DNA of 64,000 bases from Corynebacterium sp. MSK297 (GCF_030232885.1 NZ_JASPGD010000001.1:357701-421700), one strand, 5' to 3'. Numbered from the stretch's first letter, positions 38,841 to 47,691 are shown. Numbers and translations: made by a program. Notes: generated by a model from the sequence alone, not told the origin.

Positions 38841-40178
38841 CTAATAGTTCAAGTTATTGTGCAATTCAAAGGAAGTAATTTGCTGTTGATAGTTGCGGAA
38901 TTCCTCCCATTTAGAACGCAAAAAGAATTCAAAGACGTTTTCACCCAACACTTCCGCCATAAACTCGGATTTTTCCAGTTTGCGCAGCGCATGGTCTAGC
39001 GAATTTGGCAAATCGATATAGCCCATCGCACGACGCTCACGACGGGTAAGTTCCTGGACGTTGTCTTCGGCAGGTTCACCGAGTTGATAGTTTTCACGGA
39101 TGCCGCGCAAACCAGCAGCCAACAGCACCGAATACGCCAAATACGGGTTGGCCGAAGAATCCAAACTCCGAATTTCCACGCGGCGCGATTCGGGTTTGTT
39201 CAGCCGGTAGGTTGGCACCCGCACCATAGCAGATCGGTTCGATACTCCCCAGGTGGCAGCACCGGGGGCTTCGTTGCCAAACATCAAACGCTTATAAGAA
39301 TTGACCCATTGGTTGGTGACTGCGGTCAGCTCTGGGGCATGGTGCAAAATTCCGGCAATAAACTGTTTCGCGGTTGTCGACAAGCTGAATTCATCGTCCG
39401 GATCGTGGAATGCGTTGGAATCGCCTTCGAACAATGACAAGTGCGTGTGCATGCCAGAGCCGGTCCAGTCTTTGTGCGGCTTTGGCATAAACGTAGCCCG
39501 CGCGCCCTGCTGTTGTGCCACCTTTTTGATTAGGTAGCGGAAGGTCATGATGTTATCCGACATTGTCAGGGCATCGGTGTGACGCAAGTCGATTTCTTGC
39601 TGCCCCGGGCTGGTTTCGTGATGCGAAAATTCGGTGACAATACCGACATTTTCCAGAATCTGGATGGCAGTACGGCGGAATTCTGGCGCTAAATTCATCG
39701 TTGATTGGTCAAAATAGCCGCCGTTATCAGTCGGGCGCAGATCCGCTTCATCGTCGGTCTGCTGCAACAGATAAAACTCAATCTCTGGCCCAATCATGCA
39801 GGTGAATCCATCATCGGCGGCTTCTTCTACCTGGCGACGCAAGATATTCCGCGGGTCCACCACCGAGGGGCTACCGTCAGGTTGGACAATGTCGCAGAAC
39901 ATGCGGGCAGTCAGCAAAGAGTCATTGCCGCTTTCCGAGGGCATGATTTTAAACGTCGAAGGATCCGGCATCGCGATGGTGTCAGACTCCGCGACGCGAG
40001 AAAACCCCTCTACCGACGAACCGTCGAAACCGACGCCTTCTTCAAATGCGTTTTCCAGCTCTGCCGGTGACATATCCACGGATTTCAGGGCGCCGGTGAT
40101 ATCGGTAAACCAGAGACGGATAAAACGCACGTCGCGTTCCTCGACAGTGCGCAAGACGTAATCATGTTGGCTGTTCAT
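38841..40178 (-). CDS. glnA2: glutamine synthetase type I, GlnA2
   Basis: A 445-residue enzyme of the class I glutamine synthetase family. GlnA2 of C. glutamicum is a second synthetase that, unlike GlnA1, is thought not to be adenylylated. Family marks are VGFDGSSVEGF, the catalytic/metal stretch MIGPEIEFYLL, KPHKDWTGSGMHTHLS and NRSAMVRVP. The start at 40178 has TAGACT ending 7 bases upstream, fitting a leaderless mRNA, and yields the expected length. glnE follows on the same strand. Confidence 0.94.
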   Translation of the reverse strand: MNSQHDYVLRTVEERDVRFIRLWFTDITGALKSVDMSPAELENAFEEGVGFDGSSVEGFSRVAESDTIAMPDPSTFKIMPSESGNDSLLTARMFCDIVQPDGSPSVVDPRNILRRQVEEAADDGFTCMIGPEIEFYLLQQTDDEADLRPTDNGGYFDQSTMNLAPEFRRTAIQILENVGIVTEFSHHETSPGQQEIDLRHTDALTMSDNIMTFRYLIKKVAQQQGARATFMPKPHKDWTGSGMHTHLSLFEGDSNAFHDPDDEFSLSTTAKQFIAGILHHAPELTAVTNQWVNSYKRLMFGNEAPGAATWGVSNRSAMVRVPTYRLNKPESRRVEIRSLDSSANPYLAYSVLLAAGLRGIRENYQLGEPAEDNVQELTRRERRAMGYIDLPNSLDHALRKLEKSEFMAEVLGENVFEFFLRSKWEEFRNYQQQITSFELHNNLNY

Positions 40179-40185
40179 GCTGCCC

Positions 40186-40191
40186 AGTCTA
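40186..40191 (-). promoter_or_regulatory. -10 element for leaderless glnA2
   Basis: TAGACT on the minus strand, 7 bases before the ATG at 40178. Confidence 0.55.
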
Positions 40192-40224
40192 GGCAACCAC
40201 AATCACATTGGCGCCGCCCTGGAA

Positions 40225-40437
40225 TTATTTTTCCCAATCTGCAGGCTGGCCCCAGTCGTCTTCGGCGTCTTCTGCCTGGTCAGCGGCATCGTTACGCTTT
40301 TTTGCAATATCGAATGCATTTTCGGCTAATTCTTTGGTGTCATATGGCCCCATGCGGTTGTTCCACCCGGCCACCTTGCCTTTAGTGACCTCCCAAGTAG
40401 AGGGATTGAAAAACCATTGTTCGTCTGCGTGTGCCAT
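40225..40437 (-). CDS. small SPOR-like conserved protein (70 aa)
   Basis: A 70-residue acidic soluble protein: an aromatic N-terminal half with WFFNPSTWEV, GWNNRMGPYDTKELAENAF and a charged helical C-terminus. The GPYDTKELAENAF part resembles the short repeat of SPOR-type domains. The start ATG at 40437 has a strong AAGGAG site, which rules out the longer frame from 40500. I recall the same small gene upstream of glnA2 in other corynebacteria. Function unknown. Confidence 0.75.
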   Translation of the reverse strand: MAHADEQWFFNPSTWEVTKGKVAGWNNRMGPYDTKELAENAFDIAKKRNDAADQAEDAEDDWGQPADWEK

Positions 40438-40638
40438 GCCGTGCTCCTTGCTGAATTTTCTACTGATCACCCGGCGACTTACCAACCACCCAACACGCAC
40501 CGACAGCGCTCCAGCCTGGACCGTTGTGATGCGAGTGGCCGACAGCCAATTGGGTAGTTTCAGTATAAATCTGGCTACCCACCAGCACGACTAAACAGGT
40601 AAAATCGCCCGAGATTACTGTCATCGTTCGCGAGCCCC

Positions 40639-40682
40639 GAGCTATTTCTGAGCTAGTTCGGAGCTATTGCCGAGCTATTTCA
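40639..40682. repeat. four tandem 11-bp repeats upstream of the galactokinase-like gene
   Basis: Four exact-period 11-base units beginning GAGCTA (40639, 40650, 40661, 40672). They end at the ribosome-binding site of the galactokinase-like gene. Confidence 0.8.
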
Positions 40683-40699
40683 AGGAGTTTTCTTCGCCC

Positions 40700-42202
40700 A
40701 TGCCCCAAGCGCCCCAGACGGATAACTTCGCTGATGATGCTTCTTCCACAGAAACTGCAAAAACCGCCGCAAAAACCGCTGCAAAAACCGACCCCGCCGT
40801 AACCGACACCACCGCGCTGACAGCAGCAACAACACGCTGGCACACTGAACTCTACGGCGTTGCGCCCACTTTTCTTGCGCACGCTCCGGCAACGTGGTCA
40901 GTGATCGGCGAGCACGTAGACCACGCTGGCGGCGTCGTCGTCATGAGTTTGGCCGGCCAACGCGCCGCAGTGTCTGTCTCTCCCCGCGAGGATCACAAGT
41001 TTGTCGTGCATTTCCGGCGAGACTCACTTGCCGACGCCCGGGGCACCGGACAACCAGCAAGCACAGAACAATCCACCACGGCCGAAGAAATCGCCGAACT
41101 GTTTTCCCAGCAACAGCCAGACGTGGACGATTCGGGCAAACCCATAACCCCGCCACTACCCCGTGGTGGGTTGGCACACCGCTTGGGCGGCATCGTGTGG
41201 ATGATGATGCAACGCCAGCTGTTGTCGCGGGATACCACCGGAATGAATATCACTGTCGTTTCTGCGATCACCCCGGAATCCGGCCTGGGAGAATATGCCG
41301 CCATCGATTCTGCATTGGCCCTAGCTTTGCAATCCGATGCACCGGATGTCGACGAGGCTCCGCTGCGCGCGCGGCTTGCGGAAGTCTGCGCGCAGGCTGG
41401 CGAATTATTTTCTTCTACGGTGACGCTTAGGGCTCGTTATTCGGCAGCGCTGCGTGGTGCCGGCGCTGGCTCCAACTCTGGCTCCGGCTCGAACGCTGGC
41501 TCTGGTGCTGGCACACAAGTATCAGTGCTTGATTACGCCGATGGTTCGCTGACCAAGGCCGTGCATCCGGTTACCCGCGAGCTGGCCGCATTTGCGGTCA
41601 CGGTGTCACGAGGCGTAAGCACCAACAACGACAACAACGACGACACCAGCCCTGAAAACACCAACGCCGGAAGCGATTCGGAAACCGCACCGGCGACCGG
41701 GCAGTCCGATGAGATCCGCACCAGAAACCGATTCGTCGATTCCGCCCGCCAGGCCTTCGGAGCACAGTCATTGCGGCTGCTTCCCGACGCCCCGGCGCGC
41801 GTGACCCAGTGGTTGTCTGCGGTGCACCAGGTGCACGGCACCGACGGGGTCCCGGAATTGCATGAATCGCGCACCTGGTTGGATTTCCACGCTGCAGAAA
41901 CTGAACGTGCCCAGCGATTCGCGCATGCAATTCGTTCCCAGCGCGCTCGTGATATTTGGCCGCTTTTACGGGATTCGCAGCAGGCGCTGCAGGATGATTA
42001 CACGTTGGATGCATCCATGGAGCTGGCTCAGTTGTGCCAGGTACGCGGTGCGATCGGTGCGCGGGCGGCTGCTGCGGGAACGTCGAAAGCGGTCATCGCC
42101 TACGTCGACAAAAAAAAGGCTGATAACTTCGCGCATGACTTGGTGGCCGACGGGTTCGCCGTCACGCGGCTGATTCCTGGTGATATCGCGCAGCTCGGTT
42201 AA
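40700..42202 (+). CDS. galactokinase-like GHMP family protein with degenerate catalytic motifs
   Basis: A 500-residue protein alignable to galactokinase. The N-terminal signature survives as VIGEHVDHAGG, but the preceding Arg of the usual GRVNLIGEH is missing. The phosphate loop, normally GLSSSAA, reads GLGEYAA, losing the conserved serines. The third motif, normally a GxGFGG loop, reads AAAAGTSKA. Low-complexity insertions (Gly/Ser/Asn near 255-275 and Asn/Asp/Thr near 305-335) interrupt it. I infer a non-kinase or much altered enzyme. The ATG at 40700 has an AAGGAG site 12 bases upstream, just after the four 11-bp repeats. Single gene, next to rnpB. Confidence 0.75.
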   Translation: MPQAPQTDNFADDASSTETAKTAAKTAAKTDPAVTDTTALTAATTRWHTELYGVAPTFLAHAPATWSVIGEHVDHAGGVVVMSLAGQRAAVSVSPREDHKFVVHFRRDSLADARGTGQPASTEQSTTAEEIAELFSQQQPDVDDSGKPITPPLPRGGLAHRLGGIVWMMMQRQLLSRDTTGMNITVVSAITPESGLGEYAAIDSALALALQSDAPDVDEAPLRARLAEVCAQAGELFSSTVTLRARYSAALRGAGAGSNSGSGSNAGSGAGTQVSVLDYADGSLTKAVHPVTRELAAFAVTVSRGVSTNNDNNDDTSPENTNAGSDSETAPATGQSDEIRTRNRFVDSARQAFGAQSLRLLPDAPARVTQWLSAVHQVHGTDGVPELHESRTWLDFHAAETERAQRFAHAIRSQRARDIWPLLRDSQQALQDDYTLDASMELAQLCQVRGAIGARAAAAGTSKAVIAYVDKKKADNFAHDLVADGFAVTRLIPGDIAQLG

Positions 42203-42231
42203 TTCTGGATCCGTTAGGCCTGGTTAGGTGG

Positions 42232-42675
42232 GTGAATGAGCCAGCCTATAAGCCGGATTCTGTCCCGCACCAGTGTGGTGCGTGGGCGATCATCCATCTG
42301 GGCCAGCCATTGCTGGTGGCCTCAAGCAGCTACCTTCGAATATCGGGCGAGCAGCCCTCAAACATTCGAGCGGGCACGCACCGGGGCGCGCCGTGATGCC
42401 TTGCTCCCGATGGGGTTTACCTAGCCACGCCAGTCACCTGACATGCTGGTGCGCTCTTACCGCACCCTTTCACCCTCACCGCCGAGCACACCACGACGAA
42501 TCGCGATATACCCGGTGGCGGTCTACTTTCTGTTGCACTTGCCCGCAGGTTGCCCTGGGTTGCTGTTAGCAACCACCGTGCTCTGTGGAGTCCGGACTTT
42601 CCTCGACTTTCACTTGCGCCCAACAGCTGTCGGCGCAGTTTGTCAGCCGCGATCGCCCGGCCGGCTCATTCACTC
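42232..42675 (-). ncRNA. rnpB: RNase P RNA (bacterial type A)
   Basis: The catalytic RNA that cuts tRNA 5' leaders. On the minus strand it contains the conserved 5' core GAGGAAAGTCCGGACTCC, the universal ACAGAAA-type element and the 3' end AGAATCCGGCTTAT. The two ends pair through an 11-base helix P1 (42232-42242 with 42663-42673). It begins about 20 bases after the stop of the RNase H/phosphatase gene, so its promoter must lie inside that gene's 3' end. Exact ends are estimated from helix P1. Confidence 0.93.
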
Positions 42676-42694
42676 GCTCCATCTTCGTCGATAG

Positions 42695-43918
42695 TCACAC
42701 ACCCGTGCAAATACGCCGCAAATGCGCCGTTTCGTTCACGCTCAACACCGCGGATGCCACCGGTGAGTTCTCGTCATAAAACTTGACGACGCCGATGCTG
42801 GCGAGATCCAAAAACAGGTGACTAAACGTCGCAGGCCCTGCATTCAACGCCTGGCGGGTCAACGATTTAATCGGATTAACGTGGCTAACCACCGCAATGG
42901 TTTTACCAGGATGCTTGGCGACGAGTTGTTTCCGGAATTCCCGTACGCGGCGGTGCACCTGTGCAAGTGATTCCCCAGCTGGTGGCGCTAGCGACGCATC
43001 CGTAACCCAGGCATCGTGCAGCTCAGCATCGTCATCTTGGGCCTGTTGGAAGGTCAGCCCTTCCCAGTCACCAAAATTTGCCTCGATCAACGCATCGTGG
43101 ATTTCTAATTCCGCGCCAGTTTTTTCCGCGATTTTTTTCGCTGTCACCTGGCACCGCTGCAGTGGAGATGAAACCACCAGGTCAATCACTCCACGCTCAG
43201 CAACCGCAGCAGCAGAGTCTTCGGCTTGCTGCTCACCTACCTCGGTCAGTGCAATATCGCTGTGCCCGCAATACCGGTGTTCTGCGGAATAGAGCGTTTG
43301 CCCATGCCGAACCAGAATCAATGTGGTCGGCTGACAGGTCGTGCCAGTCCACGAGCCGTGTGAGCCTGTACTTGTTGTATCAATGTCAGAGGAAACCGGG
43401 CTTTCACCCGGAACTTCTGTCGGATTTCCACCTTGAGAGTCCGCAGCAGGCTCGGTACCAGAACCAGCGCCAGCAACATCACCCCTATACATCACACCCG
43501 GCGCGTGTCCTGCGGCTGCGGCATCCATGGCTTCGTTGGACAAGGCGTCGGCGACCTTATTGTCGTTCCGCCGCACCCAGCTCAGGTTCACGGTTCCGAG
43601 TTGCTGCATGAGCTTCTGCGCCTGCGCGCCCAGCTGTTTCATGTCTGGGTGTTTGATCTTCCAGCGGCCATTCATCTGCTCCACGACCAGCCGGGAGTCC
43701 ATATAAAACTCGACGTCATCTGCGCCCAGCTCTACCGCAGCTTCCAGCCCACGCAACAGCCCGTGGTATTCGGCGACGTTGTTGCTGGATTTCTTACCAA
43801 CGACATAGACGATCTCACGCAGCACCGTCTCACCATCGGCGGCGTAAACGACAGTGCCAGAACCGGCGATACCGGGATTTCCACGCGAGCCGCCATCGGC
43901 GTAAATGATCAGCTTCAT
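42695..43918 (-). CDS. bifunctional RNase H / acid phosphatase (Rv2228c-type fusion)
   Basis: A 407-residue fusion typical of actinobacteria. The N-terminal RNase HI domain (about 1-135) starts with IIYADGGSRGNPG and has the catalytic Asp/Glu set (D8, E in EYHGLLRGLEAA, D in YMDSRLV, D in NKVADALSN). A Gly/Ser/Pro-rich linker (about 135-190) leads to a histidine phosphatase domain with LVRHGQT and the second catalytic His in VVSHVNPIK; in mycobacteria this part resembles CobC alpha-ribazole phosphatase. The start is preceded by a TAAGGAG site overlapping the stop of the zinc-ribbon gene, so the three genes from NIF3 on are likely one operon. Confidence 0.93.
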   Translation of the reverse strand: MKLIIYADGGSRGNPGIAGSGTVVYAADGETVLREIVYVVGKKSSNNVAEYHGLLRGLEAAVELGADDVEFYMDSRLVVEQMNGRWKIKHPDMKQLGAQAQKLMQQLGTVNLSWVRRNDNKVADALSNEAMDAAAAGHAPGVMYRGDVAGAGSGTEPAADSQGGNPTEVPGESPVSSDIDTTSTGSHGSWTGTTCQPTTLILVRHGQTLYSAEHRYCGHSDIALTEVGEQQAEDSAAAVAERGVIDLVVSSPLQRCQVTAKKIAEKTGAELEIHDALIEANFGDWEGLTFQQAQDDDAELHDAWVTDASLAPPAGESLAQVHRRVREFRKQLVAKHPGKTIAVVSHVNPIKSLTRQALNAGPATFSHLFLDLASIGVVKFYDENSPVASAVLSVNETAHLRRICTGV

Positions 43919-43931
43919 GGCATTAAGCTCC

Positions 43932-44729
43932 TTAGTCTGCCTGGCCGCGCACCAGGTAGGTGCCACAATCTGGACATTCTGGCATGTCTTCAGGTTTCGC
44001 GCCGCGTACCGCGGACTGGTCGGCCGGTGGCAGCTGAATATAGCAGCCACCGCACCCACGTCCGGTAAACCGAGCTACACCGACGCCGTTTTCTCCGCGG
44101 ACTTCGTCGTAAGCAACCAAGGCCTCCGGTGCTTGTTCTTGCAGTTCCGCACGCAGCTTAGTGATGCTTTCGACCGGGTCCGGCTCCTCGGTCTTTGCTG
44201 CATCGGCAGCTTCTGCAGCGCGCTCGGCTGCTTCCAGCTCACTTTTTGCCTGGTCCACTTTCGCAGCGTGCACGTCGCGGTTTTGCCGCAGCGCGTGGAT
44301 CTCGTTGTGGGCTTCTTGCAGCTCACTCATCAAATCCGCGATGCGAGATTTCGTGGTGTATTTATCGTGTTCTAAGTCTTTCCGGATTTCTGGGTCTTGC
44401 TCTGTGGCCAGCTGCTTTTTGTTATCGATATTGCGACGCTTGAGTTTGCGTTCGTCTTGTTGGATGCGCAGGATTTCAGCTTCCATGTCATCCACAGCCA
44501 TCTGTGCTGCCGCGGCGGCATCGCGGGCTCGCTTCAGCGTGGCTGCTGCTTTGTCGGCTTCGGCGCGTTCTGGCGTCAAGGCCTTGTTCGCAGTAACAGA
44601 ACCGGCCCCAGTAGCAGCGCCACCCCTAGTAGCGCTGCCTGCACCAGAGTTGCCCGCGCTAGCCTGGGCGCGCTCTAAGTTGGCGAGTTCCAGCAACCGT
44701 TGTTGTTGTTTGGGAGCTAGCTTCATCAT
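43932..44729 (-). CDS. coiled-coil zinc-ribbon protein (Rv2229c-like)
   Basis: A 265-residue protein made of a long coiled coil (about 45-195) and a C-terminal zinc ribbon with two Cys pairs, CGGC and CPDC, near residues 225-258. Homologues lie next to the RNase H/phosphatase fusion throughout actinobacteria; a nucleic-acid-related role is often guessed but not shown. Two ATGs (44729, 44726) can start it; a GGAG lies 9-12 bases upstream. It ends 13 bases before the RNase H gene. Confidence 0.85.
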   Translation of the reverse strand: MMKLAPKQQQRLLELANLERAQASAGNSGAGSATRGGAATGAGSVTANKALTPERAEADKAAATLKRARDAAAAAQMAVDDMEAEILRIQQDERKLKRRNIDNKKQLATEQDPEIRKDLEHDKYTTKSRIADLMSELQEAHNEIHALRQNRDVHAAKVDQAKSELEAAERAAEAADAAKTEEPDPVESITKLRAELQEQAPEALVAYDEVRGENGVGVARFTGRGCGGCYIQLPPADQSAVRGAKPEDMPECPDCGTYLVRGQAD

Positions 44730-44750
44730 CGTTATTCTCCGTTTTCCTTC

Positions 44751-44803
44751 GTCATTCGCCGTGCATTCTGTACCGTGCGTTCTAAAACCGTGCGTCATTC
44801 GCC
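44751..44803. repeat. degenerate repeats at the NIF3 stop codon
   Basis: About four near-copies of a GAATG(A)CGCACGG-like unit (minus strand) of 11-18 bases. The first includes the TGA stop of the NIF3-like gene; they run on to the ribosome-binding site of the next gene. Confidence 0.6.
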
Positions 44804-45937
44804 TTTGTGTGCAGATACCGTCCACGGATCGGTGCGCACAGTAATCACGGTAGTCGCAACTCCGGTTTCCCGGCGCACGATTTCTTCTGCTTGTGCCGTC
44901 CACGGAAACTCTGAGGCCCAGTGTGCGGTATCAATAATTGCCATATCGCTGACGCGTAAGTGTTCATCGACGGGGTGGTGGCGCAAATCTGAGGTCACAA
45001 ACACATCAGCACCCAATTTCGCAGCCACGTCGATAAACCCATCACCAGCGCCAGAGGCCACAGCCACGGTGCGAATCTGCTTGTCTGGATCACCTGCCGC
45101 GCGTACACCCCAGGACGTCGCAGGCAAACCATCCGCGACTTGCTGGGTAAATTCCCGCAGGCTCATCGGCTCCGGCAGCTGACCAACCCGCCCCAGGCCA
45201 TAAGCCTGTTCCAGCGGGGTGGCGTCGGCAAGTTCAGTGATATCGAAAGCCGGTTCCTCATAAGGATGGTGGGTATACAAGGCGTCGAGAAGCGCCTGCT
45301 TATCGCCTGGCTTGGCGACGAATTGTATGCGTAGCTCATCTTCGCGGTAGGTCTGGCCTATCTCGCCGTCCGTCGGGTTCGCGCCCGGTTCTGGTTTAAA
45401 CTGCCCAGTGCCAGAGATCTCATAGACGCACTCGGAATAATCCCCGATCCGCCCCGCACCCGCGGCAAATAGGGCCTGTTTCAGCTGGTAGACGTGTTCT
45501 GCGGGCACGTGCACGCCCCACAGGTGGCGGCCCGGCCCCGACTTCGGCGCGAGCGGACGCCCGGGCCTAATGCCAACGAGCTCCGCCAGCTTATCGTTAA
45601 CACCGGGACGTGCGGAATCCGCATTGGTGTGCGCGGCAAACAGCGCGATACCGGATTCGATCAGGGAGTGTAGGATCCGTCCTTTCGGGGTATCCGCGGC
45701 CACGCTGTCCACCCCGCGCAACAGCAACGGGTGGTGCACGATCAGCATGTCGACGCCGGCTGCCACTGCTGCCTCAGCCACCTCGTCGGTGCAGTCCAGA
45801 GCAAAAGCCACCTGGCGCACTGGGGCTTCGTGCCGCCCACAAATGAGCCCCACACTATCCCAGCTTTCCGCCAGGTGCGGTGGGTAAGCGCGATCCATGA
45901 CCTGGCAAATATCACCCACGGTGGTCTCAGTGCTCAT
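44795..45937 (-). CDS. NIF3-like dinuclear metal-centre protein (YbgI/YqfO family)
   Basis: A 380-residue protein of the NIF3 family, toroidal hexamers with a two-metal site; some members are GTP cyclohydrolase-like or phosphoesterase-like, but the cellular role is open. Metal-site motifs are HHPLLLRGV near residue 67, AAHTNAD near 103 and the C-terminal IDTAHWASE. A PII-like insert (about 125-235), with THHPYEEPAFDI at its end, separates the two halves as in the long YqfO form. The start at 45937 has an AAGGAG site. First gene of the NIF3 / zinc-ribbon / RNase H run. Confidence 0.92.
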   Translation of the reverse strand: MSTETTVGDICQVMDRAYPPHLAESWDSVGLICGRHEAPVRQVAFALDCTDEVAEAAVAAGVDMLIVHHPLLLRGVDSVAADTPKGRILHSLIESGIALFAAHTNADSARPGVNDKLAELVGIRPGRPLAPKSGPGRHLWGVHVPAEHVYQLKQALFAAGAGRIGDYSECVYEISGTGQFKPEPGANPTDGEIGQTYREDELRIQFVAKPGDKQALLDALYTHHPYEEPAFDITELADATPLEQAYGLGRVGQLPEPMSLREFTQQVADGLPATSWGVRAAGDPDKQIRTVAVASGAGDGFIDVAAKLGADVFVTSDLRHHPVDEHLRVSDMAIIDTAHWASEFPWTAQAEEIVRRETGVATTVITVRTDPWTVSAHKGE

Positions 45938-46016
45938 GTCCTGCTCCTTTATATCCGTCATATGCTCACACAATTATGGCACGCAGCGTGCGCATCAGGC
46001 GATAAAATAGGACACC

Positions 46017-46517
46017 ATGGCTGACACTAAAAATCACAACGACACCAAAACCTATTCCATCAATTTTGTCTGCACCGGAAATATTTGCCGCTCACCAATG
46101 GCGGAAGTCATGGCCCGCCAGGCGATCAAAGATGCAGGTCTTGCCACTCGGGTAAATATCGCCTCCTGCGGGGTTGATAGCTGGCATGTCGGCGAGGGCG
46201 CTGATGAGCGCACCGTGGCAGAGCTGCGCGACATTGGCTTGGACGGCAGCGATCACATCGCACAACAGTTCGGCCCGCAGGCTGGCGACACAGATTTGTT
46301 CATCGCGATGGATACCGGCCACCGCTCCACGCTCATTGCTCGCGGCGTCGACGAGAATCGCGTCGCCCTGATGCGCAGTTTCGACCCGGACGCAGAAGAC
46401 GAAGCCTCCGTCGCCGACCCGTATTACGGTGGTGTTGACGGCTTTACCCGCGTGCGCAAAGAAATCGAAGCCAGCCTGCCGGGGCTGATTGCGCACACCC
46501 AGAGCCAGCTGGACTAG
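46017..46517 (+). CDS. low-molecular-weight protein tyrosine phosphatase
   Basis: A 166-residue cytosolic phosphatase. The CX5RS catalytic loop is CTGNICRSPMAE with C19 and R25, and the general acid is the Asp in VADPYYGG near residue 138. Length is standard. Members in mycobacteria (PtpA) dephosphorylate signalling proteins; the substrate here is unknown. It is divergent from the NIF3-like gene and just upstream of the SURF1 gene on the same strand. Confidence 0.93.
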   Translation: MADTKNHNDTKTYSINFVCTGNICRSPMAEVMARQAIKDAGLATRVNIASCGVDSWHVGEGADERTVAELRDIGLDGSDHIAQQFGPQAGDTDLFIAMDTGHRSTLIARGVDENRVALMRSFDPDAEDEASVADPYYGGVDGFTRVRKEIEASLPGLIAHTQSQLD

Positions 46518-46528
46518 CGAGAAACCAG

Positions 46529-46554
46529 GTCTATCATGGGCGTCTATCATGGGC
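46529..46554. repeat. 13-bp direct duplication at the SURF1 start
   Basis: Two exact adjacent copies of a 13-base unit (46529-46541, 46542-46554), each with a TATCAT hexamer and an ATG, in different reading frames. Confidence 0.75.
46545..46550 (+). promoter_or_regulatory. -10 element for SURF1 gene
   Basis: TATCAT in the second copy of the duplication, ending 7 bases before the GTG at 46558. Confidence 0.4.
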
Positions 46555-46557
46555 GTT

Positions 46558-47613
46558 GTGAGTGCCCGATCCCAGCAGCAAGAATCCCAGCAGCAAGAAC
46601 AGCCTGAACGGACTGAACGACCACATCAGCCGCGCAACAGCGCCACCAGCACGCAAACATCGTGGTGGAAGGTTTTTGCCAAGCCCAGCTGGATCATCCT
46701 GGCACTGTCGCTCATCGCCTTTTCCATCCTGGCCTTCACGGTGCTCGCGCCGTGGCAGCTGAACAAGGATGACGAGATTGTCGACCGCAACGAGCGCATC
46801 CAGCAAGCCTATGAGCAAGATCCGGTACCGTTTGCGGAGCTTGTCGACGCCTCCGGCGGCATCACCATCGACGAGGAATGGCACCGGGTCACCCTGACCG
46901 GCGCGTACTTGCCAGAACACGAGATATTGTTGCGTTTGCGCCCGCTGGAAGGCTCGCAAGTGTATCAATCACTGGTTCCGTTCCAACTGGATTCCGGCCA
47001 GACGGTGCTGGTTAATCGCGGCTTTGCGGTGGCTAACCGCGACGGCTCGGTCCCGGAGATCACCCCACCGGATGGCGAGCACATCACCACCGAGGCCATG
47101 CTGCGCTTCGGCGAGGCTCCACACGAGACCCCGCCGTTCGAGGACGCTGGTTATACCCAGGTGCGCTCGGTGAGCCCGGAACAGATAGAAGAGTTAACGG
47201 GCTTGGAGCTTGCCGACGCCATCGTAAACGTGACCGCGGCGGATCAGCCAGAAGCACTGGAACCAATTCCGGTGCCAAAACTGGATCGTGGTTCGCACTT
47301 GTCGTATGGCTTCCAGTGGATCGCCTTCGGCATCATGGCCCCAGCTGGTTTAGGTTATTTCATTTATGCCGAGCTGCGGGAGCGGCGCCGCGAGCGCGAG
47401 GAACGAGAAGCTGAAAACCATAACGGCCAGGCAGCTGCCGACAATCCTGCCACACCAGTGACTTCCCAGGAATCGGTGCTGAAACCTGTGGTTTCTCCAT
47501 CGCAGGATTCCGCACAGCCAACCGCGGCCACGCGTTCGCGCGGTGTGCGGGATCGCTATGGCGGGGATAACTCGGATCAGCTTGCGAAGTTCCGTGGGCG
47601 ACGGCGTCGTTAA
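46558..47613 (+). CDS. SURF1 family cytochrome oxidase assembly protein
   Basis: A 351-residue membrane protein of the SURF1 family, which helps insert heme a into the aa3 oxidase. It has the family two-helix layout: one transmembrane helix near residues 41-63 ending in APWQL, a large outer domain with WHRVTLTGAYLPEHE and VLVNRGFAVANRDG, and a second helix near 238-256. The N-terminal 40 residues are Gln/Ser-rich with in-frame short repeats, and the tail is long and charged. The start is GTG 46558 (leaderless -10) or ATG 46549. It probably serves the ctaC/E/F oxidase encoded 33 kb away. Confidence 0.88.
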   Translation: MSARSQQQESQQQEQPERTERPHQPRNSATSTQTSWWKVFAKPSWIILALSLIAFSILAFTVLAPWQLNKDDEIVDRNERIQQAYEQDPVPFAELVDASGGITIDEEWHRVTLTGAYLPEHEILLRLRPLEGSQVYQSLVPFQLDSGQTVLVNRGFAVANRDGSVPEITPPDGEHITTEAMLRFGEAPHETPPFEDAGYTQVRSVSPEQIEELTGLELADAIVNVTAADQPEALEPIPVPKLDRGSHLSYGFQWIAFGIMAPAGLGYFIYAELRERRREREEREAENHNGQAAADNPATPVTSQESVLKPVVSPSQDSAQPTAATRSRGVRDRYGGDNSDQLAKFRGRRRR

Positions 47614-47691
47614 GTAGGGCGTCGTTAAGAAGACACTGCTAAGCACGGCGTCGTTAAGCACAGCGTCGTCAAGTACAGCGTCGTCAAGCAT
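47604..47691. repeat. six tandem 15-bp repeats starting in the SURF1 3' end
   Basis: About six units of 14-15 bases of a GCGTCGTTAAG-type sequence. The first carries the SURF1 stop codon TAA; the others continue into the intergenic space. Confidence 0.8.
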
